Below are positions 35,557 to 44,362 of a stretch of 64,000 nucleotides of DNA, piece by piece. The stretch covers positions 186,001 to 250,000 of the forward strand of contig JAEUOU010000010.1 of NCBI GenBank assembly GCA_016790575.1. The letters run 5' to 3'. A program made the position numbers and the translations under genes. Each line of letters starts with the position of its first letter. Within the stretch, counting starts at the first letter, position 1. The stretch comes from Burkholderiaceae bacterium. GTDB lineage: Bacteria; Pseudomonadota; Gammaproteobacteria; Burkholderiales; Burkholderiaceae_C. The notes under the pieces are model-generated. The model saw only the letters and a list, made by a program, of their open reading frames with translations, searched no databases and was not told the DNA's origin.

Positions 35557-36104
35557 CCCACATCCGAGCCCCGCACCACCGCCTCTGCCGGCACGCCCTG
35601 CTGCTGCTGGCCACCACGGCCGCCCTGTCTGGCCCCGCCGCTGCCGTCAACCGCTGCACCGACGCGCAAGGCAAGGTCACCTTTTCCGACCAGCCCTGCC
35701 CGTCGGACACCCAGGGCGGCGCGATTGTGGTCAAACCCGCCACCGGCAACGCCGGTCCCACCACCCGCAGCGTGCGCACCTACACGCCCAGCAACCCGCC
35801 GCCGGCAACCGTGTCGGGCAAACGGGCGCGCATCGCGGCGCTGGACGAAGCGATCGCCAACCTGGTCAAGAAGATGGAAGCCGACAACCAGGAAAGCGCC
35901 CGCACCGTCGACAAGCTCTATCGCGAACTGGCCGACAAAGAGCGCATCGCCAACATGACGCCCGAGGCGGCGCGTGCCTCGCAGGCGGTCACGTTCAACC
36001 ACATCCGTTCGATCCAGAACGCCGCCGGCGAGCGCAACCGCGAGTACCAGAGCCAGCTGATGCAGCTCCGGTCCGAAAAAGACGAACTGCAACGCATGCC
36101 CTGA
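35553..36104 (+). CDS. DUF4124-domain secreted protein with coiled coil
   Basis: The 183-aa product has a signal peptide (about residues 1-32, ending near PAAA), a DUF4124 domain (NRCTDAQGKVTFSDQPCPSD) and a long helical region about residues 90-180 that reads as a coiled coil. Its ATG overlaps the stop of the first DUF4124 gene (ATGA, 35553-35556), so the two are cotranslated. Both are likely periplasmic partners; the role is not known. Confidence 0.85.
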   Translation: MTHIRAPHHRLCRHALLLLATTAALSGPAAAVNRCTDAQGKVTFSDQPCPSDTQGGAIVVKPATGNAGPTTRSVRTYTPSNPPPATVSGKRARIAALDEAIANLVKKMEADNQESARTVDKLYRELADKERIANMTPEAARASQAVTFNHIRSIQNAAGERNREYQSQLMQLRSEKDELQRMP

Positions 36105-36125
36105 GGGGCGCGGCGGCGCTGGCGT

Positions 36126-36773
36126 TCAGCCCAGATCGATCCGCTGGTCCGGGGTCACATCGGGCGGCACCGTATAGTCCGCGACCACCCAGGCCCGGCG
36201 GGGGTGGCCGGCCACCGACGCCAGCAGTTCCCGCAGAAGCGCCACCGAGCGCCCGTCCAGCGCGGCAAACGGCTGATCCAGCAAGGTGACCGGGGCGCCG
36301 GCGGCCAGCGCGGCGGTCAGCCAGACTTTGCGCCGGCTGCCCGCCGACAGCATGGACAGCCGTTTGCCCCGGTGGGCTTGCAGTTGCAGATCGTCCATCA
36401 GGTCCGCGCAGGCCTCGACGGAGAAATGGGGGTGGCGGCGGGCCGCCGCCTGCAGCACCGCATCGGCCGTCGGATCGCTCTGGCCCGGCAGTCCGGTGGC
36501 GGCCGGGTCGAACCAGGCCACCCCGGCAGGGACGGCGGCCGGCCCTTCGCGGCAGGCCGGCGGCACGGCAGGGTCTCCGGCCAACATGCGCAGCAAAAGC
36601 GTCTTGCCCCGGCCTTCGTCGCCACAGATCCAGGTCAGTCCGGGCCGGATGTCCAGTTGCCAGTCAGCGCCCACGGCGAACGCCGCTGGCAGGCCGGGCA
36701 CCGCTGGCTGCCCCTGCGGCCAGCGCAGGCGGAGCAGGGCCGGTGTCACGGGCGGGAGATCGGTGGTCGGCAT
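36126..36773 (-). CDS. orphan ABC-type ATP-binding protein with altered motifs
   Basis: The 215-aa protein has a P-loop GDEGRGKTLL (residues about 50-59), a signature-like LSAGSRRK and a Walker B stretch TLLDQPFAALD, where Gln replaces the catalytic Glu after the Asp. The usual switch histidine is not evident (VVADYT). No permease gene lies near. It resembles CcmA-like small ABC ATPases. It may bind ATP without fast hydrolysis. It is read towards the convergent DUF4124 genes. Confidence 0.65.
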   Translation of the reverse strand: MPTTDLPPVTPALLRLRWPQGQPAVPGLPAAFAVGADWQLDIRPGLTWICGDEGRGKTLLLRMLAGDPAVPPACREGPAAVPAGVAWFDPAATGLPGQSDPTADAVLQAAARRHPHFSVEACADLMDDLQLQAHRGKRLSMLSAGSRRKVWLTAALAAGAPVTLLDQPFAALDGRSVALLRELLASVAGHPRRAWVVADYTVPPDVTPDQRIDLG

Positions 36774-36833
36774 CGCCGGCGATTGTAGGCAGCGGCCCAG
36801 GCCCCGCGGCGTGGTTCATGGCACCATTGCCGC

Positions 36834-38534
36834 ATGCAAGCGAAACCCGGTCTGTTCCTGACGTTTGGCCAGGCACCCCCCGCGCCCCGACCCGCCGGGT
36901 CGGTGGTCCGGGCGCGGGCGGCCCTGCACCGGGCGGCCGCCACGGCATTGATGCTGTTGCTGACCGCGTGGCTGGCCGCCTGCGGCAGCCTGCCGGTGGA
37001 CGTCGAGCGCGATGAGCCGCCGCCCCTGACGGCCGGCGGCAATGCCGGCCCCAGCCGACTGCAGCAGCTGGCGGATGCCCAGCGGCCGGGCCCCGACAGC
37101 CCGCCCGGGGCGTCGGCCTTTGCCGTACTGGAAGACGGCACCCAGGCGCTGGGGACACGGCTGGCCCTGATCCGCCAGGCCGGCCAGCGGCTGGACATCC
37201 AGACCTATATCTGGGCCGACGACACCACCGGCCGCCTGCTGATGCGCGAACTGCTGCGCGCCGCCGACCGGGGTGTGCGGGTGCGCCTGCTGCTGGACGA
37301 CAACAACACCGTCGGCCTCGACCCCTGGCTGCGCCTGCTGGATGCGCACCCCCACATCGCCGTGCGGCTGTTCAACCCGTTTCCCACCCGGGTGTTGCGC
37401 ATGGCCGACTGGGTGACCGATTTCCGCCGGGTCAACCGGCGCATGCACAACAAACTGATGCTCGCGGACGATCGCCTGGCGGTGCTGGGCGGGCGCAATA
37501 TCGGCGACACCTATTTCGGCACGGACCGGGAATTGCATTTCGAGGACACCGAACTGCTGGTGCTGGGCCCCGTGCTGGCCGAGGCGCGGGCCTCGTTCGA
37601 GCGCTACTGGAACAGCCCGCAGGCCTACAGCCTGGAGCGGCTGCTGGCACCGGAAACCGCCAGCCGCAGCGCGCTCGACCGCTCGGTTCGCGAGCGCCTG
37701 GCCACACTGACCGGCCAGCCCTGGCGGCAGGAATGGCGGGACACCCTGCTCAACCGCGCCCTGGCGGGCCATCCCCTGCCCCTGACCTGGGCCCCCATGG
37801 AACTGCTGGACGACCCCCCGGTCAAGGTCGCGCGGGATCCGGCGGCCAGTGCCGGCGCCTTGCTGCCCCGGCTGGGCCAGTTGTTCGGGCAGGCACGCGA
37901 ATCGCTGGATCTGGTTTCGGCCTATTTTGTGCCCGGGGACGAGGGCACCGAGGCCCTGGCGACGCTGGCCCGCGCGGGCGTGCAGGTGCGCCTGCTGACC
38001 AATTCGCTGGCCGCCACCGACGTGGCCGCCGCCCACGTCGGTTATGCCCGCCACCGCCTGCCGCTGGCGCAGGCCGGTGTGCGCTTGCTGGAGCTCAAAC
38101 CGACGCCCAGCGCGCGCCTGGTCAAGCGGCGGCCCCAGCTGGCCGGCTCGCGCGCCAGCCTGCATGCCAAAACCTTTGCCGTGGACGGGCAGACGGTGTT
38201 CATCGGCTCACTCAATCTGGACCCGCGCTCGACCCGCCTCAACACCGAGGTCGGCCTGCTGGTGCACAGCCCGGCGCTGGCGCAGCAATTGCACCGCCGC
38301 CTGGACGATCTGGCGGGCGATTCCGCATGGTGGGTACACGCCGACGCCCAGGGCACGCTGGTCTGGGCCGATGCCATGCCCGCGCAGCCGCGCGAGGGGT
38401 CCTCCCTTGCGGGAGCGCATTCCGCGACCGGTGAGGAACCGGGTCCCGAACCCGACCCGGAACCGGGCGCCAGCCTGGGCCGACGCCTCAGCGTGTGGCT
38501 GCTGTCGTGGTTTGACCTCGACTGGCTGCTGTAG
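36834..38534 (+). CDS. phospholipase-D-family lipoprotein (cardiolipin synthase-like)
   Basis: This 566-aa protein has two HKD motifs: His205/Lys207/Asp212 (RMHNKLMLADD) and His444/Lys446/Asp451 (SLHAKTFAVDG), each followed by a GG/GS segment (LGGRNIGDTYF and IGSLNLDPRS). It therefore has a complete two-motif phosphatidyltransferase core. A lipobox LAAC (Cys50) follows a long N-terminal stretch; a GTG at 36903 would give a conventional lipoprotein signal, so the true start may be there. The protein is likely envelope-anchored and acts on phospholipids. The C-terminus has a Pro/Glu-rich segment and a basic hydrophobic end. Confidence 0.85.
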   Translation: MQAKPGLFLTFGQAPPAPRPAGSVVRARAALHRAAATALMLLLTAWLAACGSLPVDVERDEPPPLTAGGNAGPSRLQQLADAQRPGPDSPPGASAFAVLEDGTQALGTRLALIRQAGQRLDIQTYIWADDTTGRLLMRELLRAADRGVRVRLLLDDNNTVGLDPWLRLLDAHPHIAVRLFNPFPTRVLRMADWVTDFRRVNRRMHNKLMLADDRLAVLGGRNIGDTYFGTDRELHFEDTELLVLGPVLAEARASFERYWNSPQAYSLERLLAPETASRSALDRSVRERLATLTGQPWRQEWRDTLLNRALAGHPLPLTWAPMELLDDPPVKVARDPAASAGALLPRLGQLFGQARESLDLVSAYFVPGDEGTEALATLARAGVQVRLLTNSLAATDVAAAHVGYARHRLPLAQAGVRLLELKPTPSARLVKRRPQLAGSRASLHAKTFAVDGQTVFIGSLNLDPRSTRLNTEVGLLVHSPALAQQLHRRLDDLAGDSAWWVHADAQGTLVWADAMPAQPREGSSLAGAHSATGEEPGPEPDPEPGASLGRRLSVWLLSWFDLDWLL

Positions 38535-38581
38535 GCCGGCCCGTCGGCACCAGGGGCCGAGGTGTGCCGTACAGTTGCGTG

Positions 38582-40504
38582 ATGCCTGCCCCCCCGGACA
38601 CACTTTCGCCCGCGCCCCGCATCCTGTCCGTCATCCCGCCGATGACGCAGCTGAACACGCCGTACCCGTCCACCGCCTTCCTCACCGGTTTCCTGCGCAG
38701 CCGCGGCTTTGACGCCCGGCAGGAAGATCTGGCGCTGGCGCTGGTGCTGCGGCTGCTGTCGCCCGCCGGGCTGGACGGCATCGCGGCCGACGCCCGGGCG
38801 CTGGCGGCCAAACGCCAGAGCCCGGCGGTGCGCTCGTTTCTGGACCAGTTCGCGCGCTACCGCGCCACCATCGGCCCGGCCATCGCCTTCCTGCAGGGGC
38901 GCGACGCCACGCTGGCGCACCGCATCGCCGGCCGCGCCTTTCTGCCCGAGGGGCCGCGTTTTGCGTCCCTCGACGTGTTTGTGGACGAGGAAGGCGGCGA
39001 CCCCCTGGGCTGGGCGTTCGGTGCCTTGGGCGTGCAGGACCGCGCCCGGCACCTGGCCACGCTGTACCTGAACGACATCGCCGACGTGCTGCGCGACGCG
39101 GTGGACCCGCGCTTCGAGTTCGTGCGCTACGCCGAATCACTGGCCGCTGCGCAGCCCACGTTCGACCCGCTGGCGCAGGCGCTGGCCGCGCCGCCCAACC
39201 GGGTCGATGCCACGCTGGCGGCGCTGACGCACGAGGCACTCACCCGCCACCAGCCCACGGTGGTGCTGCTGTCGGTGCCGTTTCCGGGCTCGGTGTACGG
39301 GGCGCTGCGCATCGCGCAGGCGGTGAAGGCGCACAACCCGGCCATCGTCACCGTGCTGGGCGGCGGTTTCGTCAACACCGAGCTGCGCGAGCTGGCCGAG
39401 CCGCGGCTGTTTGACGCCATCGATTACGTCACGCTCGACGGCGGCGAGCGCCCGCTGCTGGCGCTGCTGGAGCACCTGCAGGGCCGGCGCTCTCGCCAGC
39501 GCCTGGTGCGCACCTTCGTGCGCGAGGGCGACAGCGTGCGGTTCCTGAACTTCCCCGAGCCCGACATTCCGTTCGACGACGTCGGCACCCCCACTTGGGA
39601 CGGCCTGCCCACCGGCGACTACCTGTCGCTGCTGGACATGCTCAACCCCATGCACCGGCTGTGGAGCGACGGCCGCTGGAACAAGCTGATGGTGGCGCAC
39701 GGCTGCTACTGGAAAAAATGCAGCTTCTGCGACGTGAGCCTGGACTACATCTCGCGCTACGAAGCCGCCAGCGCCACCGTGCTGGCCGACCGCATCGACG
39801 CCATCGTGGCCGAGACCGGCCAGACGGGTTTCCACTTTGTGGACGAAGCCGCGCCCCCGAAGGCGCTGAAGGCGCTGGCCGCCGAGCTCACCCGCCGCGG
39901 CACCGCCATTTCCTGGTGGGGCAATGTGCGGTTCGAGAAAACCTTCACCCCCGAGCTGGCGCTGCAGCTGGCCGACAGCGGCTGCATCGCGATCTCCGGC
40001 GGGCTGGAGGTGGCGTCCGACCGGCTGCTGAACCTGATGAAAAAGGGCGTGTCGGTGGAGCAGGTGGCGCGGGTGACCAAAGGTTTTGCCGACGCCGGCA
40101 TCCTGGTGCACGCCTACCTGATGTACGGTTTTCCCACCCAGACGGTGCAGGACACGGTGGACGCGCTGGAGTGGGTGCGCCAGCTGTTCGAGAACGGCTG
40201 CATCCAGTCCGGCTTCTGGCACCGCTTTGTCTGCACCGTGCACTCGCCGGTGGGCCAGGCGCCGCAGGACTACGGCGTGACGCTGGCGCCGCTGCCGCCC
40301 GGCGCCTTCGCCCGAAACGACGTGGCCTTCACCGACCCCACCGGCACCGACCACGACGCACTGGGCGTGGGCCTGAAAAAAGCGCTCTACAACTACATGC
40401 ACGGCATCGGGCTGGAGCAGGACGTGCGCACCTGGTTCGACTTCCGGGTGCCCAAACCCACCGTGGCCCGCCACCGCATCGCCCGGGCGCTGGAGCGGGG
40501 TTGA
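38582..40504 (+). CDS. B12-binding-domain radical SAM protein
   Basis: The 640-aa product has an N-terminal half (about 1-330) with a cobalamin-binding-like segment (VVLLSVPFPGSVYGALRIAQ, VLGGGFVNTEL and YVTLDGGERPL) and a radical SAM domain. The cluster motif is GCYWKKCSFC, spaced CX4CX2C instead of the usual CX3CX2C, with downstream FHFVDEAAPPKALKAL and ISGGLEVASDRLLNLMKKGV. Radical SAM/B12 enzymes make methylations or rearrangements. The substrate is not clear and no biosynthetic genes lie next to it. The ATG at 38582 is chosen; a GTG 18 bases upstream is possible. Confidence 0.85.
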   Translation: MPAPPDTLSPAPRILSVIPPMTQLNTPYPSTAFLTGFLRSRGFDARQEDLALALVLRLLSPAGLDGIAADARALAAKRQSPAVRSFLDQFARYRATIGPAIAFLQGRDATLAHRIAGRAFLPEGPRFASLDVFVDEEGGDPLGWAFGALGVQDRARHLATLYLNDIADVLRDAVDPRFEFVRYAESLAAAQPTFDPLAQALAAPPNRVDATLAALTHEALTRHQPTVVLLSVPFPGSVYGALRIAQAVKAHNPAIVTVLGGGFVNTELRELAEPRLFDAIDYVTLDGGERPLLALLEHLQGRRSRQRLVRTFVREGDSVRFLNFPEPDIPFDDVGTPTWDGLPTGDYLSLLDMLNPMHRLWSDGRWNKLMVAHGCYWKKCSFCDVSLDYISRYEAASATVLADRIDAIVAETGQTGFHFVDEAAPPKALKALAAELTRRGTAISWWGNVRFEKTFTPELALQLADSGCIAISGGLEVASDRLLNLMKKGVSVEQVARVTKGFADAGILVHAYLMYGFPTQTVQDTVDALEWVRQLFENGCIQSGFWHRFVCTVHSPVGQAPQDYGVTLAPLPPGAFARNDVAFTDPTGTDHDALGVGLKKALYNYMHGIGLEQDVRTWFDFRVPKPTVARHRIARALERG

Positions 40505-40509
40505 GTGGT

Positions 40510-40528
40510 AATGCGAAGCATTCGCATT
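40510..40528. promoter_or_regulatory. Fur-box-like palindrome
   Basis: AATGCGAAGCATTCGCATT is a 19-bp near-perfect inverted repeat with Fur-box spacing. It overlaps a possible -35 element (TTCGCA), and a -10-like CACAAT lies at 40545-40550. It is placed just before the DUF1513 gene, so that gene is probably repressed by iron. Confidence 0.65.
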
Positions 40529-40581
40529 CAATCACGAAAAATGGCACAATACGGGCTTCATCCCACCGTAGCTTGCCTGCC

Positions 40582-41748
40582 ATGTACGCCCCCTTGTCCC
40601 GCCGTGAATTCATCCTCCAAGCTTTCGCCGGTGCCGGTGGGGGACTGGCCGCCGGGGCGGTCTGCGCGCAGCCGGGCACCGGGCGGCCTCCGTCCACCGA
40701 CAGCCTGCGCCTGGGCGCCGCCTGGCGTGTCGCGGAGAACGGCCGGGCGGTAGACCACGTGGGGGTGCTGGCGGTGGACTGGGCGGCAGCCCAGGTGCGC
40801 ATTGTCGCCAGCCAGGTGCTGCCCGAACGCGCCCACGGCCTGCTGGCGGAACCCGGCGGTGGCCTGTTGGTGGTCGCCGCCCGGCCGGGGCGCTGGCTGA
40901 TGCGCCTGGACGGCGAGGGCCAGGTGCTTGCCCGCCACCGGCTGGACACCGAGCAGCCGTTGCGCACCCTGGGCGGCCATGCCATCGCCAGCGCCGATGG
41001 CCAGTGGGTGCTGACCACCGAAACCGACACCCGCGACGGCAGTGGCTGGATTGGTGTGCGCGACGCGCGCACCCTGGCGCGGGTGCAGGCCTGGCCCACC
41101 CACGGACTGGATCCGCACCAGCACCTCTGGGCCCCTGACGGCAGTCTGCTGGTGGCCAACGGGGGCATTCCCCGCGACGCGCGGGGCGACAAACACAATC
41201 TTGACGTGATGGCGCCGTCACTGGTCCGCCTGGACGGCCACACCGGCGCGCTGCTGGGCCAGTGGCGCCTGGAAGACCCGCGCCTGAGCCTGCGCCACCT
41301 GGCCTGGAACCGGCGCCACGACGGTCAGCCCGTGCTGGGCGTGGCGCTGCAGGCCGAGCACGACACACCCGCGCAGCGTCGCGAAGCGCCCATCCTGGCG
41401 CTGTGGGATGGCGACCACGGCCTGCGCCTGGCCACCCGCAGCGTGGCCGCAGCCGGCTACAGCGGCGACATCTGCGCCGGGCCGGGTGGTGGTTTTGTGC
41501 TGAGCGGCCAGCGCACGGGTGAAGGCCTGCTGTGGCACCCTGACGCGCCGGACCGCTGGACCACCCTGGCCCGCATCACCGAGCCCTGCGCGCTGGCCAA
41601 CTGGCCCGACGCCGGTGGTGTGCTGGTAGGGGCGCAGTTTGGCATCGCCCGCTGGCGCGCTGCCGGTGCGCCCGCCATGCTGCCCTGGCCCCGGGCACTG
41701 ACGCCGGACAACCACTGGGTGGTGCTGGCGCCACCGGCGCCGGCCTGA
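40582..41748 (+). CDS. DUF1513-domain protein with Tat signal
   Basis: The 388-aa product begins with a twin-arginine signal peptide (SRREFILQAFAGAGGG, residues about 6-21). The mature part reads as a beta-propeller-like repeat domain of DUF1513 type, for example LRTLGGHAIASADGQWVLTT, HGLDPHQHLWAPDG and LSLRHLAWNR. DUF1513 proteins are periplasmic and often sit with imelysin or other iron-linked genes. None of these lies here, but the Fur-like box upstream supports a link to iron. Its role is not established. Confidence 0.85.
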   Translation: MYAPLSRREFILQAFAGAGGGLAAGAVCAQPGTGRPPSTDSLRLGAAWRVAENGRAVDHVGVLAVDWAAAQVRIVASQVLPERAHGLLAEPGGGLLVVAARPGRWLMRLDGEGQVLARHRLDTEQPLRTLGGHAIASADGQWVLTTETDTRDGSGWIGVRDARTLARVQAWPTHGLDPHQHLWAPDGSLLVANGGIPRDARGDKHNLDVMAPSLVRLDGHTGALLGQWRLEDPRLSLRHLAWNRRHDGQPVLGVALQAEHDTPAQRREAPILALWDGDHGLRLATRSVAAAGYSGDICAGPGGGFVLSGQRTGEGLLWHPDAPDRWTTLARITEPCALANWPDAGGVLVGAQFGIARWRAAGAPAMLPWPRALTPDNHWVVLAPPAPA

Positions 41749-41850
41749 TCCACCGCCGGCCGGTGCGTGTGCGAAGCCGGCACCGGTTCGCCGCCCGGCC
41801 CGGTGTTTGCCCCATGGCCGCGCCGGCTCTTTGCCGCTAAGGTGCCGGGC

Positions 41851-43455
41851 ATGACCGAAACCCGACTCAACCCGCTCGACACCGCCTGGTTGTTCACCGA
41901 ATCGCGCGCCACGCCCAACCACGTGGGGGGCCTGCTGCAGTTTCGGCTGCCCGACGACGCGCCCCGCGACTTCCTGCGCCAGCTGATGGCCGAATTCCGC
42001 CAGCACCGGCAATTTGCCGCGCCGTGGGACCGCCGGCTCAAATACCCTTTCATGGCCAACCCCCTGCCGGTATGGGTGCGCGATCGGTCCATCGATCTGG
42101 AATACCACGTGCGCCACGCCGCCTTGCCCTGGCCCGGCGGCGAGCGCGAACTCGGCGAACTGGTCGGCCGGCTGCAAAGCACCCCCATCGACCTGAGCCG
42201 CCCGCCGTGGGAGCTCACCATCATCGAAGGCCTGAGCGAGCGGCGCTTTGCGCTGTTCGTCAAGATGCACCATTCGCTGATCGACGGCATCAGCGGCATG
42301 AAACTGCTGCAACGTTCCATGGCCACCAGCCTGGAGGCCAGCCGCAGCTTGCCGCCGTTCTGGTCGGTGGGCATGGGCCAGGGGCATCACACCCACCACG
42401 CCCGCGACAGCGAAGGCGAGCTGCTGCCAACGGTCGCCAACAGCGTCGCGGCGGCCCTGACCGCGCTGCGCGGGCAGATCGACACCGTGCCCCATCTGGT
42501 GCAGGCCTTTGCCCGCCTGCTGCCACGCCTGGGTCGCGGGCCGGGGGGAATGGCCTTGCCGTTCAATGCCCCGCTGTCGGTGCTCAACGGCCGGGTGCGG
42601 GAAAAGCGCCGTTTTGCCACCCAGCAGATCCCCATGGCCCGGCTGCGGGCCGTGGCCCATGCGCAGGGCAGCACCCTCAACGATGTCGTGCTGACCCTGT
42701 GCGGTGGTGCGCTGCGCCGTTTCCTGCAGGAGCGCGGCGCCTTGCCCGCCAAGCCCTTGACGGCCGGTATCCCGGTATCGGTCCGGCCCGCCGACGATGA
42801 AGGGGTGGGCAACGCCATCAGTTTCATCGTCGCCACCCTGGGCACCGACATCGAAGACCCTCTGGCGCGGCTCGAGGCAGTGCGGGAGTCGGTGCAGCAA
42901 GCCAAGGCCCATGTGCAGAGCCTGCCGCGGCAGGCCATGCTGCAGTACACGCTGCTGCTGATGGCGCCCACGGTGTTGACCATGCTGACCGGCATCGGCG
43001 GGCGCATCCGTCCGATGTTCAACGTGACGGTCTCCAACGTGCCCGGCCCGGACCACAAGCTCTACTTTCGCGGCGCCGAACTGCTGGCGATCTACCCGGC
43101 CTCCATCGTCACCCACGGCCAGGCGATCAATATCACCTGCGAAAGCTATGCCGGGCAGATGAATTTCGGCTTCACCGCCTGCCACTCGTCGGTGCCCAGC
43201 ATGCAAAAAGTGGCGGTGTATCTGGAAGAGTCGTTCGACGCGCTGGAGCGGGCGGCCCTGGCCGGCGATGTCGCAGTGGCCGACGCCAAGCCCGCAAAGC
43301 CCTCCGCGGCACGCCCGGCCCGGAAGCGGTCCACAGCCACAGCCCGCCGACCGGCCGCGGTGAAAACGCCGAAGCCGGCACCGACCCACGCCACGCCGAT
43401 CAAGCCGTCCGCCGGTTCGCGGGGCACCGGCAGGAAAGCCCCGACCGCACGCTGA
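41851..43455 (+). CDS. wax ester synthase / acyl-CoA:diacylglycerol acyltransferase (WS/DGAT)
   Basis: The enzyme joins an acyl-CoA to a fatty alcohol or diacylglycerol, making wax esters or triacylglycerol. The 534-aa protein has the catalytic HHxxxDG motif (KMHHSLIDGISGMKLL, about residue 137-143), LNPLDTAWLFTE near the N-terminus, DLSRPPWELTIIEGL, NDVVLTLCGGALRRFL and the DUF1298-type NVTVSNVPGP. The final 60 residues form an Ala/Pro/Lys-rich tail that is unusual. The ATG at 41851 is chosen since the family starts with this sequence. Confidence 0.92.
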   Translation: MTETRLNPLDTAWLFTESRATPNHVGGLLQFRLPDDAPRDFLRQLMAEFRQHRQFAAPWDRRLKYPFMANPLPVWVRDRSIDLEYHVRHAALPWPGGERELGELVGRLQSTPIDLSRPPWELTIIEGLSERRFALFVKMHHSLIDGISGMKLLQRSMATSLEASRSLPPFWSVGMGQGHHTHHARDSEGELLPTVANSVAAALTALRGQIDTVPHLVQAFARLLPRLGRGPGGMALPFNAPLSVLNGRVREKRRFATQQIPMARLRAVAHAQGSTLNDVVLTLCGGALRRFLQERGALPAKPLTAGIPVSVRPADDEGVGNAISFIVATLGTDIEDPLARLEAVRESVQQAKAHVQSLPRQAMLQYTLLLMAPTVLTMLTGIGGRIRPMFNVTVSNVPGPDHKLYFRGAELLAIYPASIVTHGQAINITCESYAGQMNFGFTACHSSVPSMQKVAVYLEESFDALERAALAGDVAVADAKPAKPSAARPARKRSTATARRPAAVKTPKPAPTHATPIKPSAGSRGTGRKAPTAR

Positions 43456-43525
43456 CACCCGCGCAGCCGCACACAGGCCTGCGCGGCCCGCCGCCCAGGG
43501 CGTTCGCCGCGTGACGGGCCTTGTC

Positions 43526-44362
43526 TCAGTGCGGCAGGCGAAAGCGCGTCTGACCGCGAAACACCAGCACCGAGCTGTTCAGGCCAATCGACTCGATCAC
43601 CAGATCGGGCGCAATCGCGGCGCCCTGGCCCAGCGCCTGGCCGTTGACGACCAGCAGACGCTGGGAAGGCTGGTCCGAATACATGGCCGCCTGCACCGCC
43701 AGCGCCGGCAATTGCGCACGCAACTCGGCGGGCAGATCGCTCAGGCGAACCACGGTGGCCGGGTCCGGCGCCGCGGTGGCGGACGGGGCCACCGGCCGGG
43801 CGCCTGCCGCAGGCGAGGCGGCCGTCGCCACCGTGGATGAAGCGGTACTTGGGACGGAAGGACTCCCGGCGCCCTGCGATGCGACGCCCGGCGCCCCCTT
43901 CGGCGCATCTTTCGTTGCGCCCGCCGTTGCCGCCGTTGCCGCGGTTGCTGCCGTGACACCCGCCGTGGTGGTGGTCGCGGGCGCGGTCCCGGCACGGACA
44001 ACCGGCCCCGACAAGGCCGGCGGCGGCGCAGCCGGGGTCGGCGGCTCGGTCGAGGATGCGGTGGCTGGCGTGGTCGCCGGAGCGGCCGAAGGTGTCGTTG
44101 GAGGCACTGCGGACGGCGCGGTCGCGGCGGCCACCGGGCCCGGGGCCGGCGGCGGCGGTGTGCCGGAACCTCGCAGCCACAGCACGGCGGCCACCAGCGC
44201 GGCCAGCACCAGGGCCGCACCGCCCAGCCACCAGCCCAGCCGGGAACCCGGATCGGCCGCACGCGAACCACCCGCCACCAAGGGCTGCGCCTGCAGGCCG
44301 GGCACCTGGCCCCGTTGGCGTTCGGACTCCGCCCGCTTGAGGGCGTCAAGAATGAAAGACAT
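43526..44362 (-). CDS. gspB: general secretion pathway protein B (GspB)
   Basis: The 278-aa protein has a short N-terminal cytoplasmic part (MSFILDALKRAESERQRG), typical of GspB/ExeB, a single membrane helix (WWLGGAALVLAALVAAVLWL), a long Ala/Pro/Thr-rich linker and a C-terminal periplasmic domain (about 205-278). GspA and GspB help assemble the outer-membrane secretin of type II secretion. It overlaps the stop of gspA by one base. No other gsp genes lie in the window. Confidence 0.85.
   Translation of the reverse strand: MSFILDALKRAESERQRGQVPGLQAQPLVAGGSRAADPGSRLGWWLGGAALVLAALVAAVLWLRGSGTPPPPAPGPVAAATAPSAVPPTTPSAAPATTPATASSTEPPTPAAPPPALSGPVVRAGTAPATTTTAGVTAATAATAATAGATKDAPKGAPGVASQGAGSPSVPSTASSTVATAASPAAGARPVAPSATAAPDPATVVRLSDLPAELRAQLPALAVQAAMYSDQPSQRLLVVNGQALGQGAAIAPDLVIESIGLNSSVLVFRGQTRFRLPH

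Noticed and set aside
39595-40581. In-frame upstream extension of the DUF1513 gene
   Set aside because: It overlaps the radical SAM gene in another frame; the Tat signal at 40582 marks the real start.
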